Source: Neocallimastix lanati (nom. inval.) (Eukaryota > Neocallimastigomycota > Neocallimastigomycetes > Neocallimastigales > Neocallimastigaceae). From it: DNA of 55,210 nucleotides. This document shows, in pieces, positions 1 to 9,326 of the stretch; the stretch's first letter is position 1, and every line of letters begins with the position of its first letter. The position numbers and the translations under genes are program-made. The notes beneath the pieces are model-generated. The model saw only the letters and a list, made by a program, of their open reading frames with translations, made no database searches and was not told the origin of the DNA. The stretch spans positions 1-55,210 of the forward strand of contig JACVTC010000292.1 in assembly GCA_016946835.1 (NCBI GenBank), read 5' to 3'.

Positions 1-310
1 GACAAGGTGATAATTGGAATAGGAATCAATAGGCAGTATTATTCGTCTGGGAAGAGATAAAATCCGAGATTAAAAGATATAGAAGTCCGGTATTAAAGAG
101 ATAGTAGATAAGAAGATTTATTCAAAGATTATTAGACTAAGATAGAGAGAACCGGAAGAGTAGGTATTTGTTCTTTAATAGTAGAATAGTAAAAGTAGAA
201 ACCCAACGATTGCCAAAAGATATTGAGAAGGTAGAATTCCTAAAAGTACGGTAGAATGTCTGAGAAATAGCGTAAAGGTATTGAGGGCTTGGATTAGCAG
301 GTGCTTTTAT
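1..310 (-). mobile_element. Element G, start of internal region (partial)
   Basis: On the minus strand this is the DNA following the 5' LTR of element G: first the primer-binding segment (301-310), then untranslated leader running out of the window at position 1. No ORF of note is present. The sequence is somewhat less AT-rich than the LTR. The rest of G, with any gag-pol and its 3' LTR, must lie to the left of the window. The assignment rests on the LTR end and the self-priming site, not on protein homology. Confidence 0.6.
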
Positions 311-340
311 TGTAACGGAGGTGCTTCTATTGTAAAGGCG
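301..340 (-). repeat. Tandem 20-bp duplication of LTR end plus primer site (element G)
   Basis: Two adjacent 20-bp copies (301-320 and 321-340) match at 17 of 20 positions. Each holds, on the minus strand, an LTR-like terminus followed by the 10-nt primer segment. The copy at 301-310 (minus ATAAAAGCAC) matches the RNA start at 508-518 perfectly; the copy at 321-330 has one mismatch. The perfect copy is taken as the functional LTR end and primer site. Confidence 0.6.
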
Positions 341-507
341 GGATGAGATATAGAAACACAGAAAGGAGAAAACTCAATAGGTTTACACTATCTGTATAAA
401 TAATTCGTTTTATTAGAAATATTTTTTATTAATTATAAAATTTAAAATAATTATTAATATTAATCAACAAGGTAATATTTCGAATTACTTATACGTTAAT
501 TATTATT

Positions 508-559
508 AATAAAAGCACAAAGAAAAATATTTTCATTCGTGAAGTTCGCACTATTTATA
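508..559 (-). promoter_or_regulatory. Element G core promoter and self-primer (R start)
   Basis: On the minus strand a TATA box (tataaata, 559-552) is followed about 34 nt later by GTGCTTTTATT (518-508). That 11-mer is the exact reverse complement of the sequence straddling the LTR/internal junction at 301-311. This is the arrangement of Tf1 of fission yeast, where the first 11 nt of the transcript fold back on the primer-binding site. The start site is inferred from this pairing and the TATA distance. Confidence 0.65.
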
Positions 560-850
560 CTTTTAACGGAAAAACAGTTTTAACATGTAAAAATAATTTT
601 AAAGAAATATTTAGAATATGTTTGTAATAATTAATAATGTAAAGTTTCTAGAATATAGATTTTAATTGATGAAAATGAATCTTATCAAAAAGAATAAAAT
701 AATTTATATAATAAGAATTTCTAAATTCATTTCGGTTGAATTACGAACCGAAAGAATCTTTAACTTTCTATAATTTTATACAGAAAGAATATTAAGAAGA
801 TATTATTAATAATTAATAAAATAATTAATAAAATAATTATTTATGCAAAA

Positions 851-923
851 TGGGTTGAGGTGTGAGTCGAACCCATGAAGTATTGGTCATGGTCAATGTA
901 ACTAACCATCGAACCAAAGTTCT
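851..923 (-). other. tRNA-like Pol III module in element G LTR
   Basis: The minus strand has an A-box-like TGGTTCGATGG (916-906) and a B-box-like GGTTCGACTCA at tRNA spacing. A 4-bp stem surrounds the anticodon region, which contains CAT. The acceptor and T stems do not close, so this is not a functional tRNA. The layout matches the modules at 29908 and 37720 in the E LTRs, which share the segments ACCATGAC and TTCGACTCACACC. Element A begins 14 nt upstream of position 1. Confidence 0.6.
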
Positions 924-937
924 AATTTTACTAACAT

Positions 938-1724
938 TAATACAGAATGAACAAATAATACTAATTGTGCTAGAATAATATAAATTATTCTAACCTTATA
1001 GATTATTCTATTCTATATAATTGGAACTTTCCAATATTCTTCAAATATTACTAAATAGAAATCTTAAGTTAATAAATCACTAATTAACTTATAATTCCTT
1101 TTTGAATTATCGATCCGATTCCATATAATGTATTAAAAATCTTTAGCCAAGAATATTGTCCTTGCCCACTTAATATATTAATATTATATTTCTTTTGTAC
1201 TATGGTTATATTGAAAATAATCAAATCTATTTAATTAGTTATTAAAATTTTCGTTATCATTTAAATTTATTTTTAATTACTAAATTTAACTAAACCACAA
1301 TAAAATATTCTGTATAAATCTCTTTATTTTTATTTTATATATATTAGTATTAAACTATTATTAAATAATTAATAATTCAATAATATATAACTACTATTTA
1401 TAACAATAATATTATTAACTAAAATAATAATTCAATTTCAATTTAAATGTTTTATTTATAAAAATAATTAGTAATTAGTTTATTAAAAAAATAGTTAGGC
1501 TTTACAAATTTTAATTTGATAAAAAAAATATAAATACATGTAATTTTAGTGAAATAAAATATAATCAATAACTTTCTTTTATTAAATAAATAATTATATT
1601 ATTATTTTTCTTTTATAAATTTAAATAAATAAATATTGATTTTAAAACAAATTATTTTTTTTATTGTAATTTTATTATTTGTGTTAATTATTATTATATT
1701 CCTAAAATTATATGAACCATACCA
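938..1724 (+). repeat. Element A 5' LTR
   Basis: This 787-bp copy is nearly identical to 7160-7946. A TATA-like box (tataaata, near 1529) lies in its last quarter. It starts TAATACAG and ends CATACCA. Differences from the 3' copy are single-base indels, mainly in homopolymers. Confidence 0.92.
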
Positions 1725-1732
1725 TGAAAAAT

Positions 1733-1749
1733 TGGTGGAGATATCGGGG
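1733..1749 (+). other. Element A primer-binding site (tRNA-type)
   Basis: TGGTGGAGATATCGGGG starts 8 nt after the LTR. It begins TGG, complementary to a tRNA CCA end, and is identical to the sites of elements C and D. The three therefore use the same primer tRNA, with acceptor end CTCCA-CCA. The isoacceptor cannot be named from this sequence. Confidence 0.75.
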
Positions 1750-1909
1750 AATATAATAATAAATTAATACATTGGGGATAAAATTATAATATTAATAAAT
1801 AATTTTTCTAATAAAACAAATATTTTTTAAAAAAGAAAACAATTTTTATATTTTAACTAATTATTATTAATTGTTAAAAATATTAATTAATATTAAATTA
1901 AACTAATAT

Positions 1910-2077
1910 TCGTGCATAGATTTCCGGGTTAAGTTTATCCTACATAGTAATTGGGCTAGTAGGCTCTGGACTGCTATTTTTTATATTGAAAATAGTAACC
2001 GTGGCACACGCGTGGCATGACACCTTTCAAGAGGTAAGCTGCACGTCAGACAGTGTGTACTATCAGATTGCACGACT
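1910..2077 (+). ncRNA. Conserved structured leader block, element A
   Basis: About 165 nt are shared with the leaders of C (28245-28407) and D (48381-48543), although the DNA around the block in these leaders is unrelated. One hairpin has stem CTATTTT (1974-1980), loop TTATATTG and AAAATAG (1989-1995). In C and D the stem is CTATATT and AATATAG with the same loop, a compensatory change. The palindrome CACGCGTG and a GTGTGTAC segment follow. A role as packaging or dimerisation signal is an inference. Confidence 0.7.
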
Positions 2078-2229
2078 ATTATAATTTAATAAGTGATTAA
2101 TAATAATAAATAATTAATAATTTTATTAGTTAAAAGATTTATTTTTTTTTAATTTTTTATTTTTACTTTTTTATAACAATTTATACATTACAAGGTTTAG
2201 CATTCTATAGATACAATAAATTTTATTTT

Positions 2230-3147
2230 ATGAGAACATCCAGTACTTCCAGTACTCCAACAGAGAGTACTCCAGAAAGTAAGCTTAGCTTCAGAGAATT
2301 AAAGAAAGAATTAAAAGATTTTGAAAAGCTTACTAAACAAAACCTTGACATCAATTCCTGGGCAAATGAGTTAAAGGCATGGATAAAATACCAACATATC
2401 AAGGATCCTGAAACTATTTTTACTGCTTGTATATTAACGGCTTCTGGAGAACCAAGAGAAATTATCCAAGAACTAGAAGATGGAAATGATCTTACTGAAG
2501 ATGAAGATTCTGATTTCGATAGCGATAGTGAAGGAGAAGATGATGAAGAAAATGAATCTACTAACACCTACCCAAGCCTTGATGAAATAATAAATCATCT
2601 GAAGACTTTTTATGGACTTAAAGAAGATCAAACCAACTTGTTGCGAGAATTGCGTTCCATGAAAATAAAGAAGAACGAGAAAGTTAAAGATTTTAATGTC
2701 CGTTATAGATCTTTGTACCATAAATTGGATAAAAAGAGAAGAAGAAAAATTAGTGTTTTAGATTATGCAGATTCCTTAACCAATAATCCTGACGCATGGA
2801 GAAAGGTTATGCTTAAAGACCATATTTCTATTACCAAAGCGTTCGCTATAGCCGAAAAAGTTGATCGTTTATCTATTAAAAATAGTACTGAATATTATGA
2901 TAAGACTCATTACAATCTCCTTAACTCTAAAAGTAATTTTAATAAGAACATTTCAAATGATTTTAACAAACCAAAAACCCACAAAAATGTATCTATAGAA
3001 AATATCACTAACAAGATGAAAGAAATGAAAATTAGTACTTGCTGGTTTTGTAGCAATGAAGGACATACCAAACGAAACTGTCCTAAATTAAATTCTATAT
3101 TGGAAAATAACCGCAGGAAGTTTTATGAAAATCATTTAAACCACTAA
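2230..3147 (+). CDS. gag: Gag of element A (Ty3/gypsy)
   Basis: This 305-aa capsid/nucleocapsid protein starts at a true ATG preceded by A/T-rich leader. The N-terminal half has the retrotransposon Gag fold pattern, including a conserved W in SWANELKAWIK and the block LRELRSMKIKKNEKVKDFN. An acidic linker (about residues 80-115) sits mid-protein. A CCHC zinc knuckle, C-W-F-C-x4-GH-x4-C, lies near residues 270-285 and should bind the RNA. It ends a few codons after the slippery heptamer; pol is reached by a -1 shift just before the stop. It is clearly related to the Gag of C and D (same order, same knuckle, same TFYGLKEDQ-type region) but diverged. Gag assembles the cytoplasmic particle in which reverse transcription takes place. 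Confidence 0.88.
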   Translation: MRTSSTSSTPTESTPESKLSFRELKKELKDFEKLTKQNLDINSWANELKAWIKYQHIKDPETIFTACILTASGEPREIIQELEDGNDLTEDEDSDFDSDSEGEDDEENESTNTYPSLDEIINHLKTFYGLKEDQTNLLRELRSMKIKKNEKVKDFNVRYRSLYHKLDKKRRRKISVLDYADSLTNNPDAWRKVMLKDHISITKAFAIAEKVDRLSIKNSTEYYDKTHYNLLNSKSNFNKNISNDFNKPKTHKNVSIENITNKMKEMKISTCWFCSNEGHTKRNCPKLNSILENNRRKFYENHLNH

Positions 3148-3167
3148 AAGGGAGTAGAAGCACTCCC
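3135..3167 (+). promoter_or_regulatory. -1 ribosomal frameshift signal, element A
   Basis: The slippery heptamer TTTAAAC (3135-3141) is in the correct gag phase (T TTA AAC). An 8-nt spacer containing the gag stop follows, then a hairpin of GGGAG (3150-3154), an 8-nt loop and CTCCC (3163-3167). The pol frame is exactly -1. UUUAAAC is a well-known efficient -1 slippery site, used for example in coronaviruses. Confidence 0.88.
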
Positions 3168-6100
3168 ATCGTCAAAAAAATTGCTTCAGTCTGCCATCGT
3201 TCCAAAACAGTTGACTTAAAAGAAGATGATGATTATGAAGAAATTGCTGATTTCCAAGAAGGTACTACTACGGATTATTACGAAGATTTTGATGATAAGT
3301 CGGATGGTTCCAAAGAATTGAATTACTTAGTAAACGTTATAAAGAGAAAGGCAAATCATAAAGATGAAGAGACTAGTGACCAAAGAGAAAAGAGGGTTCA
3401 CCGTAGTCTAAGAGATGATCCTAAGCCAATAGTTACTCCAGGTTTACGAAAACAAAAAGAAAATCAATTAAGGGGAACATCGCGACCAGTCAAAAAGCCA
3501 ACAACTCAATTACATCCTTCGATTATGGCTCAACCCAGAATAGAGAAAGAAAAGAGGATTGAGAAAGAGCTAAGAGATAAGGAAAGAGCTAGTACTAGTA
3601 CTTCTGTGGAAAATAATAAAAATAGTAATGTTAATATTATTAATGAAGAAACTTCTCAGGAAGGAAATAATTCTAAACAAACTTTAAATAAATTAATTCA
3701 AGAAAAATCATCAGAAAAGTCAACTGAAATTATGCCAACTAGAATTCCAAAAAGAATACAAATGCAAACTGATTGTGATAGTTATGACGTGATCAAAGAT
3801 TTAAACTCCAGTAATTGCAATATTACATTTGGACAATTATTGGACGTTGCTCCAAAGATACGGTCTCAAGTATCACAAGGACTTAAATTAGAAAAGAATA
3901 ATACTAAAATTTCAGGTGCAGTGGATAATATGTGTGCTACTACAATAATAACGAACAATATAGATCATACATATAAAAGTAAACATCATGAACCACAAGA
4001 AGATGATATTGCTATGGTTGATGTAATAGTAGATGGAGTTCGTGGTAAGGCTTTAATAGATTCATGTAGCAACTTAAGTATTATCACAAAGCAATTTTTA
4101 GATAAATTACCTTATCAGTATGAACCTATAGGAGTTAGTGCAGGACGAATACGTTTAGCAACGCTGAATGATGATTACTCAGAAGATGTGCTAATCAAAG
4201 TTCCCGTAAAAATTAATGAACTAGAACTACTTGTTACGTGTAGAATTATAGACAAGGAGGATCCATTCTATGATATATTAATCAACCTCAAAACTCAAAT
4301 TGATAACCAGTTATTTATACATCCAATTAGATATAGTCTTTGTCGATTTAATGATCAAGGTTTAATTGAAGAAATCGCACCTATTAATAATGAATATGAT
4401 GACGAAGAAAAATTATTATGTGTAATCAAAGCATTGAATCACCAAGAAGCTAAGCAACAATTGAAAACAATTGAAGGATTACCACCCATAAAATATATAT
4501 ATGACACAGTTTTTCAAAGTACAATTAATTCAAATTATAGAGAAGCTATTACTAAATTACTTGAAGAATATATTGATATAATTGCAACTTCTTCTGAAGA
4601 ATTAACACCTTCAGATTTATCACCACACAAAATTATTCTTAAGGAAGGAGTTAAACCTATTAAACAAAAATTTTATCGACTTAGTAAATTAAAAACAGAT
4701 ATCTTAAAAGAAGAATTAACCAAACTCATATATAAACGATTAATTGAACCTTCATGTTCAGAATGGTCATCACCAGTAGTACTTGTGCCTAAAAAGAACG
4801 GTAAATGGCGCCTGTGTATTGACTATAGGAAAGTAAATGAAGCAACTAAGAAGGATTCTTATTCTTTACCAAATATTGAGGAAATTTTTGATAGCTTAGA
4901 TGGAGCAAAAATCTTCTCAACATTAGATCTTTATTCCGGTTATCATCAAATATTAATGGATGATGATAGTGTTGAAATCACTACCTTTACAACTAAGTTC
5001 GGAAACTACCAATTCAAGGTAATGCCCTTCGGTTTAACAGGTGCTCCAGCTACATTCCAAAGAGAAATGAACCGTATACTATTTCCCTTAATAGGAAAAT
5101 GCGTATATAACTTTATCGATGATATTTTAATCTACTCAAAAACTGAAGAAGAACACCTAGAACATCTTAAACAAGTCTTAGAAATATTCAAGGAACATAA
5201 GTTAAAAATCAATATCGAAAAGTGTTCTTTCATGCAAACTGAAGTAGAAGTACTTGGACATAAAGTATCCTCAGAAGGTTTAAGTCCATTTGAAAACAAA
5301 GTTGAAGCTATTAAAGAATGGAAGGCTCCCTCTAACATTCATGAACTTCGATCATTTTTAGGAGCCATTGGATATTATAGAAATTTTATTAAGGACTTTG
5401 CAAAAGTCACTGCTCCTCTCTGCACTCTATTAAGAAAAGGTATTAAGTTTGAATGGAAAAAGGAACAAGAAGAAAGTTTTAAAATTCTTAAGGAAAGATT
5501 AATCAATGCCCCAATATTAAGATTTCCTAGATTTGATAGAGAATTTATTATAAGAACAGATGCTTCCTATGATGGAATAGGCGGTGTGCTTTTACAAAAG
5601 GATGATGAAACTGGAAAGGAGCATCCGGTTCATTATATTAGTAGAAGTTTATCTAAATCGGAAAAGAATTATGGAATTACGGATCTAGAAGGTGCCGCTC
5701 TAATTTACTGTATTAATAAATTAAAATCTTATATTATGGGAAATCCTAAGCAAACTATAGTATATACAGACCATAGACCCTTAATCGGATTACTTAAAAA
5801 TAAGGAACCACAAAACTCTCGCCATACAAGATGGTGTTTGACTGTCAGTATGTTAGGAATTGATTTACGATATGAAGCTGGGAAGAATAATGTTGTTGCA
5901 GACGCTTTATCAAGAATGAAAAATGAAAAAGAAAAAGTTATCTTAACAACACAAATTATCAAAGAACAAGATGAAAACCTGCTTTCAAGAACCATTAAGG
6001 AATTTATTGAAGAAAAATTTACGACAATTGATGGTGTGGACTACTTTGTTGATGGCAATAATTATAGAAAATTAGTTACAGATACAAAAGAAAAACTTCA

Positions 6101-7136
6101 ATTAATTTTTCAAGCGCACAGTATAGGACACGAAGGCTATTACAAGACATATCAACGTTTGAAAAAGAGCTACTATTGGAACAATATGGTTAATGACATT
6201 AAGCGAATTATAGGTAAATGTGAAAAATGTCAATTAAATAAATCTCAACCATACCCTGAACCAACAGAAGATAAACCAACTGAAGTGGAAGGACCATTTA
6301 CACACTTAGGATTGGACATTATAGGACCTCTAAGTAAAACCAGAAATAATAATCAATATATAATCGTTGTGGTTGATTATTTTACTAAATGGGTTGAGGC
6401 AGAGCCCACTGAAAATGTTACTTCTCAGGATGTGATAAAATTTTTAATTAATGTATTTGCTCGACACGGTGTACCTCAAATTATCGCTACTGATAATGGA
6501 ACACAATTTACATCAGATATGACAAAAATCTTCCTTGATTTATATGATGTATATGTTAAATTTATCACTCCATATCATCCTGAAAGCAATGGTTTAGTTG
6601 AGAATCGTAATAAAGAAATTGGAAAATTATTACGATTACTAGGACAACAACACAAAGAATGGGATGAAATTTTACCATCTGCACTTTGGGCTTTAAGAAC
6701 TACTAAAAACTCAATCACCAATCATTCAAGTTTTGAATTAGTTTATGGAAGAGAGGACCAACAACCTTTTGACATTGCTGCCAGACCAACTAAGGGTATA
6801 AATAAGTCTTCTGACGAAATTCTACTGGAAAAATTTGTATCACACTACCAATGGGTAATGGAGGCCGCATCTAATATCAAAAATGCTTCGAAATATTGGG
6901 CTACTAGGAGAGAAGAAAAGACCAGTATGAATCAAGCTAAAAGAATAAAACCAGGTGATTTAGTACTAGTAAGAAACTTTAATCGAACTAAATTAGAACC
7001 TTACTTTGTTGGACCTATGAAAGTGGTAAAGAAACAATTCAATACAGTCACTTTAGCTGATCCTGCTACTAATATACAAATGAATCGTAATGTTCATTTG
7101 AAAAATATTGTCAAGTTTAACTCAGCTTCTACCTAG
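3141..7136 (+). CDS. pol: Pol of element A (PR-RT-RNase H-IN), -1 frame
   Basis: Expressed as Gag-Pol by frameshift; the frame is open from 3141 and the first 59 codons precede the nominal start at 3318. Counting from 3318: a charged, disordered N-terminus; aspartic protease with ALIDSCSN near 245-252, where the usual DSG/DTG glycine is cysteine; reverse transcriptase about 440-700 with catalytic FIDD at 599-602; RNase H with TDAS at 747-750 and a TDH motif near 817; and integrase with H934, H938, C968 and C971 followed by D1000, D1059 and E1095 (DD35E). The C-terminus is a short KFNSAST-type tail without a chromodomain. The order PR-RT-RH-IN is that of Ty3/gypsy. All catalytic residues of RT, RNase H and IN are intact. 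IN acts in the nucleus, and this lineage seems to target Pol III-like sites. Confidence 0.93.
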   Translation, partial: PLKGSRSTPIVKKIASVCHRSKTVDLKEDDDYEEIADFQEGTTTDYYEDFDDKSDGSKELNYLVNVIKRKANHKDEETSDQREKRVHRSLRDDPKPIVTPGLRKQKENQLRGTSRPVKKPTTQLHPSIMAQPRIEKEKRIEKELRDKERASTSTSVENNKNSNVNIINEETSQEGNNSKQTLNKLIQEKSSEKSTEIMPTRIPKRIQMQTDCDSYDVIKDLNSSNCNITFGQLLDVAPKIRSQVSQGLKLEKNNTKISGAVDNMCATTIITNNIDHTYKSKHHEPQEDDIAMVDVIVDGVRGKALIDSCSNLSIITKQFLDKLPYQYEPIGVSAGRIRLATLNDDYSEDVLIKVPVKINELELLVTCRIIDKEDPFYDILINLKTQIDNQLFIHPIRYSLCRFNDQGLIEEIAPINNEYDDEEKLLCVIKALNHQEAKQQLKTIEGLPPIKYIYDTVFQSTINSNYREAITKLLEEYIDIIATSSEELTPSDLSPHKIILKEGVKPIKQKFYRLSKLKTDILKEELTKLIYKRLIEPSCSEWSSPVVLVPKKNGKWRLCIDYRKVNEATKKDSYSLPNIEEIFDSLDGAKIFSTLDLYSGYHQILMDDDSVEITTFTTKFGNYQFKVMPFGLTGAPATFQREMNRILFPLIGKCVYNFIDDILIYSKTEEEHLEHLKQVLEIFKEHKLKINIEKCSFMQTEVEVLGHKVSSEGLSPFENKVEAIKEWKAPSNIHELRSFLGAIGYYRNFIKDFAKVTAPLCTLLRKGIKFEWKKEQEESFKILKERLINAPILRFPRFDREFIIRTDASYDGIGGVLLQKDDETGKEHPVHYISRSLSKSEKNYGITDLEGAALIYCINKLKSYIMGNPKQTIVYTDHRPLIGLLKNKEPQNSRHTRWCLTVSMLGIDLRYEAGKNNVVADALSRMKNEKEKVILTTQIIKEQDENLLSRTIKEFIEEKFTTIDGVDYFVDGNNYRKLVTDTKEKLQLIFQAHSIGHEGYYKTYQRLKKSYYWNNMVNDIKRIIGKCEKCQLNKSQPYPEPTEDKPTEVEGPFTHLGLDIIGPLSKTRNNNQYIIVVVDYFTKWVEAEPTENVTSQDVIKFLINVFARHGVPQIIATDNGTQFTSDMTKIFLDLYDVYVKFITPYHPESNGLVENRNKEIGKLLRLLGQQHKEWDEILPSALWALRTTKNSITNHSSFELVYGREDQQPFDIAARPTKGINKSSDEILLEKFVSHYQWVMEAASNIKNASKYWATRREEKTSMNQAKRIKPGDLVLVRNFNRTKLEPYFVGPMKVVKKQFNTVTLADPATNIQMNRNVHLKNIVKFNSAST

Positions 7137-7142
7137 CTTGAG

Positions 7143-7159
7143 TCTTAGCGGGGGCATCT
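7143..7159 (+). other. Element A polypurine tract
   Basis: The G-rich tract GCGGGGG with CATCT lies immediately before the 3' LTR and shortly after the pol stop. The same tract (CGGGGCATCT) precedes the 3' LTR in C and D. It primes plus-strand DNA. Confidence 0.7.
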
Positions 7160-7946
7160 TAATACAGAATGAACAAATAATACTAATTGTGCTAGAATAA
7201 TATAAATTATTCTAACCTTATAGATTATTCTATTCTATATAATTGGAACTTTCCAATATTCTTCAAATATTACTAAATAGAAATCTTAAGTTAATAAATC
7301 ACTAATTAACTTATAATTCCTTTTTGAATTATCGATCCGATTCCATTATAATGTATTAAAAATCTTTAGCCAAGAATATTGTCCTTGCCCACTTAATATA
7401 TTAATATTATATTTCTTTTGTACTATGTTATATTGAAAATAATCAAATCTATTTAATTAGTTATTAAAATTTTCGTTATCAATTTAAATTTTTTTTTAAT
7501 TACTAAATTTAACTAAACCACAATAAAATATTCTGTATAATCTCTTTATTTTTATTTTATATATATTAGTATTAAACTATTATTAAATAATTAATAATTC
7601 AATAATATATAACTACTATTTATAACAATAATATTATTAACTAAAATAATAATTCAATTTCAATTTAAATGTTTTATTTATAAAAATAATTAGTAATTAG
7701 TTTATTAAAAAAATAGTTAGGCTTTACAAATTTTAATTTGATAAAAAAATATAAATACATGTAATTTTAGTGAAATAAAATATAATCAATAACTTTCTTT
7801 TTATTAAATAAATAATTATATTATTATTTTTCTTTTATAAATTTAAATAAATAAATATTGATTTTAAAACAAATTATTTTTTTTATTGTAATTTTATTAT
7901 TTGTGTTAATTATTATTATATTCCTAAAATTATATGAACCATACCA
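7160..7946 (+). repeat. Element A 3' LTR
   Basis: This 787-bp repeat of 938-1724 ends CCATACCA at 7946. The right flank actt matches the left flank acat at three of four bases. Confidence 0.92.
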
Positions 7947-8001
7947 ACTTGATAAATAACAAAATTATTAAATTAAAATAAATAATAAAAAAACAAATTC
8001 T

Positions 8002-8735
8002 TGTTAAAAAGTAAACAGGTTGAATTTAACGAGGAATCAGGTTGATATATCTATATAATATAACTATATAGATATAAGTAAATTACTAAAATAAAAGAGT
8101 TATAAAGTTAAATTTGTTAATTTAACACTTAATTAAAACTAATAATTGGTTTGATATGATAAAAATTTTTATTTATTAATAAAAATATATAGTTATATTA
8201 TAATAGGTTAACTATAACCTTACAAAGGACAAAAAGATAAATTTGAATTTTCTTTTTATACTTTGTAGGTTTGGAATATTGATAATAATAATATAAAGTT
8301 GATAATAATAATATTTAGTATAAGAATATGTTTAATATAAATAAATTATATTTTTTAATCTAATATATTAGCTAATATATATAATATAATATTAAATTTA
8401 AATATTTAATATAGTAATTAATAATTAATAATTAATTAAATCAATATAACATAAATTAATACATAAACATTAATTTATGAATCAAGGATGACATGACCAA
8501 ATGATTCATGTTAATAAATATTTTATTTATTAATAATATTTAAGTTTAATATGATATCATTAGAATCAGTAGGCCTAAGCTGGTCCTAAGATGATCAAAT
8601 AACTTATAATATTATAAAATAAATAAAATTTAAAGAATAATTAATGAATTATAAATTTTTATTAATTATTTTGTTTTTAATAATTTTAATTGAAATTAAT
8701 TGAAATTGAAATTTAATTCAGTTGTAATTTCGACA
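8002..8735 (-). repeat. Element F 3' LTR
   Basis: 734 bp, nearly identical to 12124-12857. It carries the same TATA box and R-start sequence as the 5' copy (around 8215-8265). Confidence 0.9.
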
Positions 8736-8774
8736 ACGCCCTTCCACAAAAATCGGATTCCAGACGATTTTGTG
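8736..8774 (-). other. Element F pre-PPT hairpin and polypurine tract
   Basis: On the minus strand a stem closed by ATCG and CGAT surrounds the 9-nt loop TCTGGAATC (8764-8756) and is extended by A/T pairs to 8774-8746. It is followed by the purine tract GGAAGGGCG next to the 3' LTR. Element E has the same arrangement with loop TCTGGTATC but a stem closed by TTCG and CGAA, so the stem covaries while the loop is kept. Confidence 0.65.
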
Positions 8775-8822
8775 TAACGTTACATAAAGAAATTATTATA
8801 TTTATAAAATTGTATATTTTAA

Positions 8823-8826
<4 letters not shown>

Positions 8827-8857
<31 letters not shown>

Positions 8858-9264
8858 AAGTAAAAAGGTCACATGAGTCCTTTAAAGAACACATTACAAG
8901 TGGCCATTTCATGGAAATTTCGAAATTGTCAAAATTTACTGAAATTAAAATTTTGTTATAAAATTAAATATCGAGAAATATAATGGTGTGAATTTTATTA
9001 AAAATTTCGTTGAAAAAATGTAAAATTGAAATTTTGAAATTGAAATTGAAATTTCATCTTAATTTTATGCATTAAATTGAAAATTTTAAAATATAGTGAA
9101 AATTTATAATTTAATGAATATAATAATGTAAAAATAAATAAAGTATTATTAAATTTCGATTTTTTAAAAATTTTTGAAATTTTGAAATGTAAAATTTTAA
9201 ATTAACTAATTTAATTTTGAAATATTATTATTATTTAATATACTATTTATAGCTTAAGTATAAT

Positions 9265-9322
<58 letters not shown>
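8827..9322 (-). repeat. Element F 3' untranslated region with poly(T)/poly(A) tracts
   Basis: Extremely A/T-rich DNA between the integrase stop and the polypurine tract. It holds T runs at 8827-8856 and 9267-9322. The second gives a ~55-nt poly(A) on the element's sense strand starting right at the stop codon. No gene is seen. Confidence 0.7.

Positions 9323-9326
<4 letters not shown>

Larger units (their letters stand above)
938..7946 (+). mobile_element. Element A: complete Ty3/gypsy retrotransposon
   Basis: Two 787-bp LTRs (938-1724 and 7160-7946) flank a tRNA-type primer site, a leader, gag, a -1 frameshift signal and pol. The LTRs differ by only a few indels, so insertion is fairly recent. 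Termini are TAATACAG and CCATACCA, an unusual TA...CA pair that is also found in solo LTR A'. Flanking 4-mers are acat (934-937) and actt (7947-7950), a target duplication with one mismatch. It sits in the LTR of G, 14 nt upstream of the tRNA-like module and pointing away from it. Both ORFs are open and all catalytic motifs except the protease glycine are present, so it could be autonomous. Confidence 0.9.

Noticed and set aside
5132-5995. Antisense ORFs within pol of A (and similar ones in B, C, D, E and H)
   Set aside because: Shadow frames of conserved pol coding sequence with no features of their own.
7947-7960. Start of the B 5' LTR at the A/G junction (ACTTGATAAATAA as before B's 3' LTR)
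   Set aside because: Similarity stops after ~13 AT-rich bases, and the B LTR start is explained by the G insertion at 13880/13881.
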